Source: Paenibacillus sp. FSL R7-0273 (GTDB taxonomy: Bacteria; Bacillota; Bacilli; Paenibacillales; Paenibacillaceae). From it: 64,000 bases of DNA. The position numbers were made by a program, and so were the translations under genes. Shown one piece after another: positions 42,798 through 51,056 of the stretch (positions are counted from its first letter, which is position 1; each line of letters opens with the position of its first letter). The notes beneath the pieces were generated by a model. That model did no database searches, was not told the DNA's origin, and worked only from the letters and a program-made list of their open reading frames with translations. Location of the stretch: NCBI RefSeq assembly GCF_000758625.1, contig NZ_CP009283.1, positions 6,900,501 through 6,964,500 of the forward strand, written 5' to 3'.

Positions 42798-42822
42798 TTG
42801 CTGTGCTGTATTACAGTTAATT

Positions 42823-45800
42823 CTATCGTGCCAGCAGGTTGTAGATGACCTGGGCCGCCTGGGCTCTTGTCGACAATCCCTGCGGATCAAGCTTACCGTT
42901 ATCTCCTGCAACAATTCCGCCTGCGGTAAGAGCCTGCAAAGCTTCCTGGGCATAGCCTGCAACCAGCGAAGCATCGCTGTAACCGGACAATCCGGCTGCT
43001 GCAGCGCCTTCCGGCAGCTCATTCAAGATCTTCAGCGAGCGGTACAGGAGAGTGAACAGCTCCTGTCTTGTAATCCGGTCATCCGGTTTGAACCGGTTAT
43101 CCCCGGAGCCTGTTGCTATACCCAGCTCTTTGGCCGCAGCCAGATAGCCGGTGTAGTAGGTATTGCCGGCATCTGCAAAGTTAACCGCGCCTGCAGTCCC
43201 CGGTGCGATACCGTATGCCTTAAGCAGCAGAACTGTGAACTGCCCTCTTGTAAGCGCTGCATTCGGACTGTAGCTGTCGGCATCGGTACCGGAGGTGATG
43301 CTCCGGGCTGCCAGATAGCCGATGGCCTCGCTGTACCAGGAGGATGCAGCTACATCGGTGAAGCTGACCGGGTTATATCCGATAATATACTGCGAGAAAT
43401 GGGTGGTTACAAAATCCACTGTCCCTGCTGCAGCCTGATAGTTCCCGCGTACAGTCTCCAGACTGCCGTCAGGAGTAATGTAGTAGACAACAACTGCATG
43501 GGAAGCCTCACCTGTCAGCAGAGTATAGGACAGGCTGACCTTGACCTTGCCTCCGCCGAATTCAGCCACATTGCTATCTCCGGCTTTTACCGCCAGATCA
43601 TACACCGGTCTGTCGCCAAGCACAGCCTTTCCCTCGTCATTCAGGGATACCTTGGCAATGATAATGCTGATATCGCCTGTATCCGCTGCTCCGCTTATCG
43701 CTGCTGCAGACTGGGCATCAAGCGTAATTGTACCTACATTCGCATACTTGATCCTGATAACTGCATTTGTGCTATCGGCAATGGCATTAAAGGCGCTTCT
43801 TGGCAGTGTCAGCTCTGCTGTCTGTGTCTTGGCTGATGAGGCTACCTCAATCTCCAGAACAGCCTGCTTGCCTTCAGCTTCAGCCTTTTTGGCGCTGTCC
43901 GCAAGCTGCTGCAATTCGGCCGCAGTGAGTGTTGCCGTCGTAACACCAGTAGATTCATCCGTAGATACTGCAGCTTTGGCTATTGCCGTTACTGTGTTGC
44001 CGGAAGTAGTTGTAACCGGGGCCGGTGTTGTGACCGGGGCCGACGCTCCGCTACCCGGGCTGTCTCCGCCGGATGGAGCTGGAGCTGTATAGGCCGGAAC
44101 CACTACATCGGCTGTCTTACCTGCCTTGTATCCCTCTTTGGCTGCATATCTTACATGATAGGTGCCCGGAGCAAGGCCTGTAATCTCCTGACCGGTTGCA
44201 TACACGTAGCTTGTAGCCGTTGCCGGCTTATATTCCTGGGCTGTTGTCGTTCCGGTAATCCGGCCGTCCTTGTTCTCAGCCGTTGTCGGGGCAATGCCCG
44301 TCAAGCCTGCAGGAGCCTCCTGCTCTGCAGCATACGCCGGTACAACCACCTCTGTAATCCGGCTGGCGCCGTAGCCCTCTTTGGCTGCATATCTGACTTC
44401 ATAGGTTCCCGGAACAAGTCCGGTAATTTCTGCAGCTGTGGCATATACATATTCCGTCACAGTGGACAGCTTATACTCCTGGGCCGATGTTGTCCCGGTA
44501 ATCCGGCCGTCCTTGTTCTCAGCCGTTGTCGGGGCAATGCCGGCAAGACCTGTTGGCGCAGCCTGTGTACCGTATTCCGGAACCTCTACACTGACAGACT
44601 GTCCTGCGCTATAGGGAATTGCTGTTGCACCGTCAATATTAGTCGGTCCCTGATATCCGGCCAGCGCGGCATATCTCACCAGATAGAATCCCGGCGCCAG
44701 GCCGGTAATCCCTTCAGCGGTTACAGCTGTATACACTGCATCAGTCACATTTCTGTATTCCAGCGCTTTGTTCAGCGTACCGGTAATCCGGCCGTCAGTG
44801 GCTGTAACTGAAGTAGGAGCAACCCCGGTCAGACCGGAAGGAACGGCTTCGAGTCTGGAGAAGATACTATTCAGCGCTTTAACCGCGTTGTTGTATCTGT
44901 GTCCAACCGGATAAGCAGTGTTTCTGGGATCGACGAAGGCCGGCTGGATATTTTCCCAGCTATACATCAGCTCCACATGTCCGAGAATCGGAGCGCTATT
45001 ACCGTCCCCATCCTTGTTATCCTTGTTGTACGTGAACAGATACGGAACCTGCAGCCTGTCACCGGTAACGGTATTGCCGTTCGCATCGACATAGCTGATA
45101 ACCGAAGGCTTGGCTGCCGTGTTGTTTTCCGTCTTGATATTGGTCAGGTAGGTTTTAACCAGATCCACATACAGCTTGGCATACGCATGATTATTGGTCC
45201 GGATCTGCAGCTCATTGTTGTTATGCGGATTAGCATTGCCCTTTGTTCCGCTGTTATTGCCGGACTCGGCAACGGTCACACCGGAATCCAGCTTGGTATC
45301 GAAGAAATATATTTTATCGATATTGTGCTTTTTGGCATACTCGTTGATGTACTTGATAATTGCCTGTGTGTTAGGGCACCAGGAGCCGCCCAGCAGAATG
45401 GCATAATTGCCTTCACTGCCCAGGATCTGCTTCAGCTGATGATAGGTCACATGCTCAAACACAAGCCCGCCGTCAGCCTCGTTGAAGATCGTCGGCTTGC
45501 CCTCATTCTCCCCCTCATAGTTCAAATTGAAGGCTGCTTTAATATAGGCAGATTCATCAATCACGCTGTAAGCGTTGACCGTACTGAACACCTTGCCCGC
45601 CTGCGCTTTATAAGCATTTACCTTGGCCTGATCAAGCGAGCCGCCGGTCTGGAAATCAGTCCACGACTTGCTTTCATTCAGGTAAGCAACAACCGGCGCT
45701 TTATTTCCGTTTGCATCCACATGGTTTTTGTTGTAGATGAACAGGAACGGGGAATCGATTTTGTTTACAGTAACAGCCTCACCCGCCTTATTGACGTAGC

Positions 45801-46293
45801 TGACATTGTGGTCCGGGTCGTTTTTATCGTAAAGATTCAGATTCTTCAGATATTTATTGACCAGATCCACATATTTATAGGCGTACTTATTTGAGCTGTC
45901 TGCGATATTAAGGCTGTCACCATCAAGCCGGGTATCAAAATTATAAACCGTCGATACGCCGTATTCCTTGGCTGCCTCATTGATGAATTTGATCTGACCC
46001 TGAGTCTGCTCACTCCAAGCTCCGCCTACCAGCACAGCATAGCTGCCTTCGCTCTCAAATAGATGGACGATATCCTCATAGGTTGCTGTTTTAAAAACAT
46101 GGTTAGCATCATTCAGGTGCTCATACACATTATCAAAATAGTTATAATGGCTGATTTGCCCTGCAGCCCCGCTGTTCAGGAGCGCTTCCGCCTGGGCCGC
46201 AGGCTCTGCCTTGGCTGCCTGCAAAGGCACGACAAACAGTGCGGCGGCCAGCAGCAGCGACAGGATCTTTTTTGCTTTCAATGGTTGTATCAT
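42823..46293 (-). CDS. SLH-domain surface protein with two thioredoxin-like domains
   Basis: A secreted cell-wall protein of 1156 residues. A signal peptide (1-29: KAKKILSLLLAAALFVVPLQAAKA) leads. Two related domains follow, each with a thioredoxin-like strand-helix core. Copy 1 (about 65-210) has VGGAWSEQTQ and copy 2 (about 275-450) has LGGSWCPNTQ with Cys306; copy 1 has Ser94 at that place. Three repeats of about 80 residues follow (GIAPTTAENKDGRITGTT and TGLAPGTYHVRYAAKEGY, about 487-735), then a linker rich in Pro/Ser/Thr, a beta domain (about 770-975) and three C-terminal SLH motifs for wall anchoring. GAGGTGCATAC precedes the ATG. It lies 81 nt after the Ala-rich gene and may share its transcript. 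The exact role is unknown. Confidence 0.9.
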   Translation of the reverse strand: MIQPLKAKKILSLLLAAALFVVPLQAAKAEPAAQAEALLNSGAAGQISHYNYFDNVYEHLNDANHVFKTATYEDIVHLFESEGSYAVLVGGAWSEQTQGQIKFINEAAKEYGVSTVYNFDTRLDGDSLNIADSSNKYAYKYVDLVNKYLKNLNLYDKNDPDHNVSYVNKAGEAVTVNKIDSPFLFIYNKNHVDANGNKAPVVAYLNESKSWTDFQTGGSLDQAKVNAYKAQAGKVFSTVNAYSVIDESAYIKAAFNLNYEGENEGKPTIFNEADGGLVFEHVTYHQLKQILGSEGNYAILLGGSWCPNTQAIIKYINEYAKKHNIDKIYFFDTKLDSGVTVAESGNNSGTKGNANPHNNNELQIRTNNHAYAKLYVDLVKTYLTNIKTENNTAAKPSVISYVDANGNTVTGDRLQVPYLFTYNKDNKDGDGNSAPILGHVELMYSWENIQPAFVDPRNTAYPVGHRYNNAVKALNSIFSRLEAVPSGLTGVAPTSVTATDGRITGTLNKALEYRNVTDAVYTAVTAEGITGLAPGFYLVRYAALAGYQGPTNIDGATAIPYSAGQSVSVEVPEYGTQAAPTGLAGIAPTTAENKDGRITGTTSAQEYKLSTVTEYVYATAAEITGLVPGTYEVRYAAKEGYGASRITEVVVPAYAAEQEAPAGLTGIAPTTAENKDGRITGTTTAQEYKPATATSYVYATGQEITGLAPGTYHVRYAAKEGYKAGKTADVVVPAYTAPAPSGGDSPGSGASAPVTTPAPVTTTSGNTVTAIAKAAVSTDESTGVTTATLTAAELQQLADSAKKAEAEGKQAVLEIEVASSAKTQTAELTLPRSAFNAIADSTNAVIRIKYANVGTITLDAQSAAAISGAADTGDISIIIAKVSLNDEGKAVLGDRPVYDLAVKAGDSNVAEFGGGKVKVSLSYTLLTGEASHAVVVYYITPDGSLETVRGNYQAAAGTVDFVTTHFSQYIIGYNPVSFTDVAASSWYSEAIGYLAARSITSGTDADSYSPNAALTRGQFTVLLLKAYGIAPGTAGAVNFADAGNTYYTGYLAAAKELGIATGSGDNRFKPDDRITRQELFTLLYRSLKILNELPEGAAAAGLSGYSDASLVAGYAQEALQALTAGGIVAGDNGKLDPQGLSTRAQAAQVIYNLLAR

Positions 46294-46374
46294 GTATGCA
46301 CCTCATCATTCGGGATTGGATTAGGGCTGATCAGCAGCCGGGCAAGAATTCAGAACGTAAGCAGGAAGAGCTGC

Positions 46375-47130
46375 TTACGGGCAGATCTCTTCCTCAACTG
46401 CAGGGGCAGCCGGGGCCGGTTCGGCGGCAGGCGCGCTCACAGGTGCTGACGGGGCGCTGACGGTACTTGACTGTGCCGTAGCGGCAGCAGGCGCTGCGCT
46501 TGCCTTGGCCTTCACGACTTCCGTCGTGGAGAACGTAACAGTCTTCGCCGGAGCAGCTGTAGCAGCAGGGGCTGTCTCAGGTGCCGCTGCAGGAGCAACG
46601 GTTGCGGCCGGCTCGGCCGGCTGTGCTGTTACTTTTGCAGCAGCGGCTGCGGTTGCGGCTGGGGCCTTGGCTGTCTGCGGCTTCACGGCTTCAGCTGCTG
46701 CAGGGGCAGCGGTTGCGGCAGGCTTCGCCGGAGCCGGTGTTGCTGCTGCAGGGGCGGCCTGCGGCGCTGCGGTTGCCGCGGCCTGCTTCACTGAAGCAGC
46801 TGCCGGTGCAGCCGTTGCCGCCGGAGCGGCTAACGCTGCTGCTTCGGCCACGGCTGCTTCAGCCGGAGCGGCAGTCGCCTGCGGCGCTGCGGCAGCTGCT
46901 ACCGGCTGCGCGCTCTCTGCCGGCGCAGCCTCGGCGGCGGCCTGCGGCTCAGCGGCCGGGGCAGCCGAAGCCTCAGGGGCGCTTGCCGCCGGAGCGGCAA
47001 CTGCTGCAACTGCGGCAGCGGTGTCAGTTGTAGCGGCTGCAGAGGTTTCATCTTTAGCCGACACAGCTACAAACGTAAGTGCCGAGAACACTACGGCTCC
47101 AGCAACAATAGCAATCGTTAGTTTTTTCAT
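46375..47130 (-). CDS. Secreted Ala/Pro-rich low-complexity protein
   Basis: A 251-residue exported protein with no recognisable family. The signal peptide is clear (KKLTIAIVAGAVVFSALTFVAVSA, cleavage near 24-25). The mature part is almost entirely Ala, Pro, Thr, Ser, Glu and Val in short periodic runs (for example APAASAPEASAAPAAEPQ), with no other domain. It ends EEEICP, giving a single Cys three residues from the end. It could be a flexible wall spacer or mucin-like coat. AAGGAAGG precedes the ATG. It is expressed behind a strong promoter and a tandem attenuator-like leader, and is followed by the SLH gene. The composition is unlike neighbouring genes and arose by repeat expansion. Confidence 0.7.
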   Translation of the reverse strand: MKKLTIAIVAGAVVFSALTFVAVSAKDETSAAATTDTAAAVAAVAAPAASAPEASAAPAAEPQAAAEAAPAESAQPVAAAAAPQATAAPAEAAVAEAAALAAPAATAAPAAASVKQAAATAAPQAAPAAATPAPAKPAATAAPAAAEAVKPQTAKAPAATAAAAAKVTAQPAEPAATVAPAAAPETAPAATAAPAKTVTFSTTEVVKAKASAAPAAATAQSSTVSAPSAPVSAPAAEPAPAAPAVEEEICP

Positions 47131-47149
47131 AGTTAACCTTCCTTTTCTC

Positions 47150-47199
47150 CTAAAAATTAAGACCCGAAAGAATAGACGCTCGCGTCTTTCTTCCGAATC
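47150..47199 (-). terminator. Attenuator-like hairpin B in the leader of the Ala-rich gene
   Basis: On the minus strand GATTCGGAAGA-AAGACGC pairs with GCGTCTATTCTTTCGGGTC (about 17-18 bp with some G-U), followed by TTAATTTTT. Its first arm begins with the final GATTC of repeat copy B, so the two stems exclude each other. It ends about 20 nt before the start codon. Confidence 0.65.
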
Positions 47200-47219
47200 T
47201 CCGGCGGTCCAGTCGATTC
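47195..47219 (-). promoter_or_regulatory. Leader motif copy B (exact 25-nt repeat)
   Basis: The motif is identical to copy A at 47318-47342. On the minus strand GAATC and GATTC close a hairpin with an inner CTGG/CCGG stem and an ACCG loop. The two copies are 123 nt apart. Confidence 0.75.
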
Positions 47220-47274
47220 ATTTCTATAGCAGACTCAATATATCCTTACTGCAGCTCCCCCCTTATTCCGCAAT

Positions 47275-47322
47275 AAAAAAAGATCCAGCATACAGACGCG
47301 TAGCTGCGTCTCATGCTGAATC
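47275..47322 (-). terminator. Attenuator-like hairpin A in the leader of the Ala-rich gene
   Basis: On the minus strand GATTCAGCATGAGACGC pairs with GCGTCTGTATGCTGGATC and is followed by seven T residues. It is a canonical intrinsic terminator located inside the leader, upstream of the gene. Its first five bases are also the closing arm of motif copy A. Confidence 0.75.
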
Positions 47323-47342
47323 TCCGGCGGTCCAGTCGATTC
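47318..47342 (-). promoter_or_regulatory. Leader motif copy A (exact 25-nt repeat)
   Basis: This is the same 25 bases as copy B. It lies about 17-20 nt after the predicted transcription start, directly upstream of and overlapping hairpin A. Confidence 0.75.
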
Positions 47343-47365
47343 CAATTCGCTTGCAATTAAGTTCC

Positions 47366-47394
47366 ATAATATTCATGCTGTCATCCGTTGTCAA
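47366..47394 (-). promoter_or_regulatory. Near-consensus sigma-A promoter of the Ala-rich/SLH genes
   Basis: On the minus strand TTGACA (47389-47394) and TATTAT (47366-47371) are 17 nt apart. The resulting leader is about 230 nt long and contains both motif copies. The 396-bp gap 47131-47526 holds this leader and the divergent symporter promoter. Confidence 0.85.
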
Positions 47395-47456
47395 TTAAAA
47401 TTTTATTTTTCATACTGGTATTATCGGAATTAAAAAATTTCTTACATATTATTACA

Positions 47457-47485
47457 TTGACAATCATAACATTCCTATATACATT
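47457..47485 (+). promoter_or_regulatory. Sigma-A promoter of the symporter gene
   Basis: TTGACA (47457-47462) and TACATT (47480-47485) are 17 nt apart, about 40 nt before the start codon. Confidence 0.65.
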
Positions 47486-47526
47486 AATCACATCAAAAAA
47501 GTCGGTTTAGGAGGTCTTGGTTTACA

Positions 47527-48894
47527 ATGAAGGATATTGACAACAATCTGCTGTCTGCGCTTGAGACGAACTGGTACGGCCTGGTCGTCTCCCTTGCCGT
47601 GTTCGCAGTGCTTTTCCTGCTGGCGCGCAAACGCGTCGGCTTCGGTACCCGGGTTATCATTGGACTGGTTATCGGACTGGTTACCGGTATTTTCTTTCAA
47701 TACTTTGAATTCGAAACAAATGCAATCACGACGTTCGGCAGTATTTATGTAAGTCTGATCCGCATGCTCGTCGTCCCTCTGGTCTTTGTCCTGGTTCTCA
47801 ACAGCATCGCTTCCTTAACCAACCTGGAGGCCTTGCGCAAAATCGGGATCAAAACCTTCGCCTGGTTCCTTGGAACAACCGGTATCGCCTCCGTCATCGG
47901 GCTGGTCATTGCTCTTATCTTCAATCCCGGTAAAGGCATCCAGCAGGCTGTACCTGAAGGCTTCACCGCCCGGGAAATCCCGACCTTCTCCCAGGTCATT
48001 CTGGATCTCGTGCCTTCCAACCCGGTCAATGAGGCCGCAACAGGCAAGGTCGTGCCCCTGCTGATCTTTGCGATTTTTGTGGCAGTTGCCATCATTAAGG
48101 TAGGCTCCAAGAAGCCCGAAGCCGTCAAGCCGGTGCGTGATCTGATTGAATCATTGACCGCAGTGCTTCATCAGGTTGTCAAATTCGTAATCCGGCTGAC
48201 CCCATACGGCGTGTTCGCCCTGATTGCCGGAATTACAGCCCGCTACGGCTGGGAGACGCTGCAGGAGCTTGGCAGTGTCATTGTCGCTTCCTATGTGGCG
48301 CTGATTCTGCACTTTGTGCTCGTATTCGGCGGTCTGGTGCTGCTGGTGGTTAAGGTTAACCCGCTGCGCTTCTTCCGCAAGGTCTATCCGACGATTACCG
48401 TCGCCTTCACAACCCGCAGCAGCTATGCCACGCTGCCGGTCAACCTGGAGGTTATCACCAAGCGGCTGCACGTTTCACCGCGGATTGCCAGCTTCGTAGC
48501 TCCGCTCGGCGCATCCGTCAACTTTAACGGCTGCGGCGGCGTCTGGCCCGCAATTGTCACGGTGTTCACTGCACAAGTGTACGGCATTCAGCTCACTTTA
48601 ACGGATTACATAACGCTGGTGCTGGTCAGCATTATCTCGTCTATCGGTGTAGCCGGCGTTCCCGGTCCGGCTGTTATCTCCACCACAGTCGTCCTGACTG
48701 CACTGGGACTGCCGCTTGAAGGCCTGGCCATCGTTGCCGGTGTTGAAGCGCTCATCGACATGGGCCGCACAGCAGTGAACGCTACCGGAACATCCGTTAC
48801 CGCGCTGCTGGTGGCGAATTCCGAAGGCGAATTCGACCGCGAGGCGTTCAACCGCGATGACGACGGGGATGACGTTCTGCTCAGTCCCGTGTAA
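47527..48894 (+). CDS. Dicarboxylate/amino acid:cation symporter (DAACS family, TcyP-like)
   Basis: A Na+- or H+-coupled importer of 455 residues with about eight helices and two re-entrant loops. Family marks are LVVPLVFVLVLNSI (about 80-93), AFTTRSSYATLPVNLE (the Ser-rich hairpin, here SSYATLP), GASVNFNGCGGVWPAIVTVF (the NMDG-equivalent region, altered) and PGPAVISTTVVLTALGLP. The altered signatures make glutamate, dicarboxylate and cystine all possible; TcyP-type cystine uptake is one option. AGGAGG lies 12 nt before the ATG. It is monocistronic, with terminator and promoter. Confidence 0.87.
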   Translation: MKDIDNNLLSALETNWYGLVVSLAVFAVLFLLARKRVGFGTRVIIGLVIGLVTGIFFQYFEFETNAITTFGSIYVSLIRMLVVPLVFVLVLNSIASLTNLEALRKIGIKTFAWFLGTTGIASVIGLVIALIFNPGKGIQQAVPEGFTAREIPTFSQVILDLVPSNPVNEAATGKVVPLLIFAIFVAVAIIKVGSKKPEAVKPVRDLIESLTAVLHQVVKFVIRLTPYGVFALIAGITARYGWETLQELGSVIVASYVALILHFVLVFGGLVLLVVKVNPLRFFRKVYPTITVAFTTRSSYATLPVNLEVITKRLHVSPRIASFVAPLGASVNFNGCGGVWPAIVTVFTAQVYGIQLTLTDYITLVLVSIISSIGVAGVPGPAVISTTVVLTALGLPLEGLAIVAGVEALIDMGRTAVNATGTSVTALLVANSEGEFDREAFNRDDDGDDVLLSPV

Positions 48895-48910
48895 ACAGAC
48901 CCGACTCGCC

Positions 48911-48957
48911 AAAAAACCCTCCGTATCCGCTGAAAGCGCGGAATACGGAGGGTTTTT
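48911..48957. terminator. Bidirectional terminator between symporter and oxidoreductase genes
   Basis: AAAAAACCCTCCGTAT pairs with ATACGGAGGGTTTTT; the loop is about 16 nt with an inner CGC/GCG pairing. Confidence 0.9.
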
Positions 48958-48972
48958 AATGTACACCCAAGA

Positions 48973-49968
48973 CTACAGCAGGCTGACCCGCTGACGCCGC
49001 CGGGCGGAGTCGAGGCAGGCTTCAATCAGCCTCATGCTAAGCACCGGATCATTATCAGCTACAACCGGCCGGCCGCCATTGACGGCGGCAGCAAAGTGAT
49101 CCGCCTGGGCTACATACGGGTTCGCGCCGGTTGCGGCAAACCGGCTTACCTCCGTTCCTTTGTACACCAGGAAATCAGCATCCTCAAACCTGGCGTTGAA
49201 CGGCATCGGAACCTCGATCATTCCTTCGGTACCGAGCACCTCCAGCAGCTGGCGGTTGTAGGCCCACATCCCGCAGTCAAAGGTCAGGCCCACGCCCCCG
49301 GGGAACTCAACCAGCCCGGAGGCCATCATGTCCACGTTATCATGCTCCGGCGAGAACACCGCCTGCACTGTTACAGCTTCCGGCTCTGCGTTGAACAGCA
49401 GCCTCGCCGCGCTGAGCGGATAGCAGCCGACGTCATACAGCGAGCCGCCGCCCCACGCCGATTTGAAGCGGATATTCGTGTTATCCCCGGCATCGTTATA
49501 GGTAAAGGCACCGCGGATTCCGCGCAGTTCACCGATGTCGCCACGGGCGATAATCTCCTGCAGCTGGGCAATCCGCGGATGATGCCGGTACATATAGGCC
49601 TCAGCCAGGTGCACCCCTGCGGTGCGGCACGCCGCCACCATTTCCTCCGCCTCGGCGCTGCTGAGCGCTATCGGCTTTTCGCACAGCACATGCTTGCCGG
49701 CTTCCGCTGCTCGGATCACCCACTCGCGGTGCAGGTGATTGGGCAGCGGAATATATACTGCATCAATCCCGGGATCAGCCAGCAGCTCCTCATAGCTGCC
49801 ATAGGCCTTGCTGATGCCGAATTCTGCTGCCACCCTGCTGCTTTTTTCAAGCCCCCGGCTGGCTACCGCCTCTATTATTCCAGTCTCTGATTCCTGAATC
49901 GCCGGCATGACAGAGCCTGTAGCAATCTGGGCGCAGCCGAGTATTCCCCATCTAAGCTTCTGCGTCAT
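48973..49968 (-). CDS. Gfo/Idh/MocA-family oxidoreductase
   Basis: An NAD(P)-dependent dehydrogenase, 331 residues. The Rossmann start LRWGILGCAQIATGSVMPAI is followed by PNHLHREWVIRAAEAGKHVLCEKPIALS (EKP motif) and GSLYDVGCYPLSAARLLF in the substrate domain. It resembles glucose-fructose oxidoreductase and xylose dehydrogenase relatives. GGAAGGTG precedes the ATG. It lies 95 nt downstream of the UbiA/jelly-roll/UbiA group on the same strand and could be its last gene. Only 32% or so of the neighbouring gap is structured and no terminator is obvious there; the operon link is unproven. Confidence 0.9.
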   Translation of the reverse strand: MTQKLRWGILGCAQIATGSVMPAIQESETGIIEAVASRGLEKSSRVAAEFGISKAYGSYEELLADPGIDAVYIPLPNHLHREWVIRAAEAGKHVLCEKPIALSSAEAEEMVAACRTAGVHLAEAYMYRHHPRIAQLQEIIARGDIGELRGIRGAFTYNDAGDNTNIRFKSAWGGGSLYDVGCYPLSAARLLFNAEPEAVTVQAVFSPEHDNVDMMASGLVEFPGGVGLTFDCGMWAYNRQLLEVLGTEGMIEVPMPFNARFEDADFLVYKGTEVSRFAATGANPYVAQADHFAAAVNGGRPVVADNDPVLSMRLIEACLDSARRRQRVSLL

Positions 49969-50063
49969 AGATGCACACCTTCCTTCTATAAGAATAAGAG
50001 TAAGAATGTGAATATATCTACTGACACCATATCATAGATTAAGGATCATCACTAACTGCGTTA

Positions 50064-51023
50064 CTATCCAATATTCAATAGCCCCAGGACCACAGCAGCT
50101 GCCAGCACAACAATCCTTGCCGTACTCATCAGCACAAAATTTTTGACAGACAGTATAAAGGTTGCCGCCTTCTCCTGCTTTTCATGGAACAGGGCAATGT
50201 TGCGGCGCAGGGGAACGAGCGTGATCAGCAGAAGCGCCACCAGCACCGGATGGACCCCAAGGATCAGCAGAACAGCCATATCCAGGAAAGAAGCGTAATA
50301 GAGCAGCTTGAACAGCAGCAGTGCATTACTGCGGCCGATATAGACCGGCAGGGTGTACCTGCGGTTCTCCAGATCATCCTCGATGTCACAGATGTTATTG
50401 GCCAGCATAATGCCGGCAATCCCGAGAATTGCAGGGACCGAGAACCAGAAGATATACAGCACCTCAATAAGGTTAACGTGCAGATCAATCCAGCCGTCCC
50501 GCAGGAGCAGCGTAACCACACTCTGGTCTGAATGGATGTATGCCGAGATAAAGATAATGACAAAGCCCATAAACAGCCCGGAAAACAGCTCGCCCAGCGG
50601 CATCCGCGAAATCGGAATCGGCCCGAACGAATACAGGATACCGATCAGGAACGACAGTCCGCCCAGCAGAAAAACCAGCAGCCCCGTCTGGGAGACGAGG
50701 GCAATTCCCCCGCCTGCCGCCAGAAGGAGCAGGACTGCAATGGTTGCGACCACGGTGCCTTCTTTTAGCTTATAGTGAACGATCGCATTATGGGTCTCAT
50801 AGCCGTAGCCGTGCTTTTTGGACGCTTTTTTGAAATCATAGTAATTGTTGATGGCTGTCGTCGCCATATCAAAGCTAAGCAGGGACACCAGCATCAGAAG
50901 AAACCGCAGAACATAAAAATCCTCGAACCGGTACAGCGCATACAGCGTCCCCAGCAGGAACGGAAGCATACTGGCCACCTTTGTCGGCAGCTCAACAAAT
51001 CGCAGAAAGCTCCTTACATTCAC
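50064..51023 (-). CDS. UbiA-family prenyltransferase, MenA-like
   Basis: A membrane prenyltransferase of 319 residues with about eight helices. Matches to bacillar MenA (which makes demethylmenaquinone) are strong: AINNYYDFKKA (first Asp motif, with fewer Asp than usual), GPIPISRMPLGELFSGLFMGFVIIFIS, and LANNICDIEDDLENRRYTLPVYIG (second Asp motif). The start is GTG at 51021-51023. It is the third gene of a group with another UbiA protein, so the two may act on different acceptors, or one may be the menaquinone enzyme. No other men genes are nearby. Confidence 0.85.
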   Translation of the reverse strand: MNVRSFLRFVELPTKVASMLPFLLGTLYALYRFEDFYVLRFLLMLVSLLSFDMATTAINNYYDFKKASKKHGYGYETHNAIVHYKLKEGTVVATIAVLLLLAAGGGIALVSQTGLLVFLLGGLSFLIGILYSFGPIPISRMPLGELFSGLFMGFVIIFISAYIHSDQSVVTLLLRDGWIDLHVNLIEVLYIFWFSVPAILGIAGIMLANNICDIEDDLENRRYTLPVYIGRSNALLLFKLLYYASFLDMAVLLILGVHPVLVALLLITLVPLRRNIALFHEKQEKAATFILSVKNFVLMSTARIVVLAAAVVLGLLNIG

Positions 51024-51056
51024 CGCAACCCATCCTTATCCTTTCAAAAATACAGC

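Noticed and set aside
46505..47398. Long Ala/Gly-rich plus-strand frame opposite the secreted protein
   Set aside because: It is the complement of Ala/Pro codon runs and runs through the regulatory leader. The minus-strand gene has a signal peptide, ribosome site and promoter.
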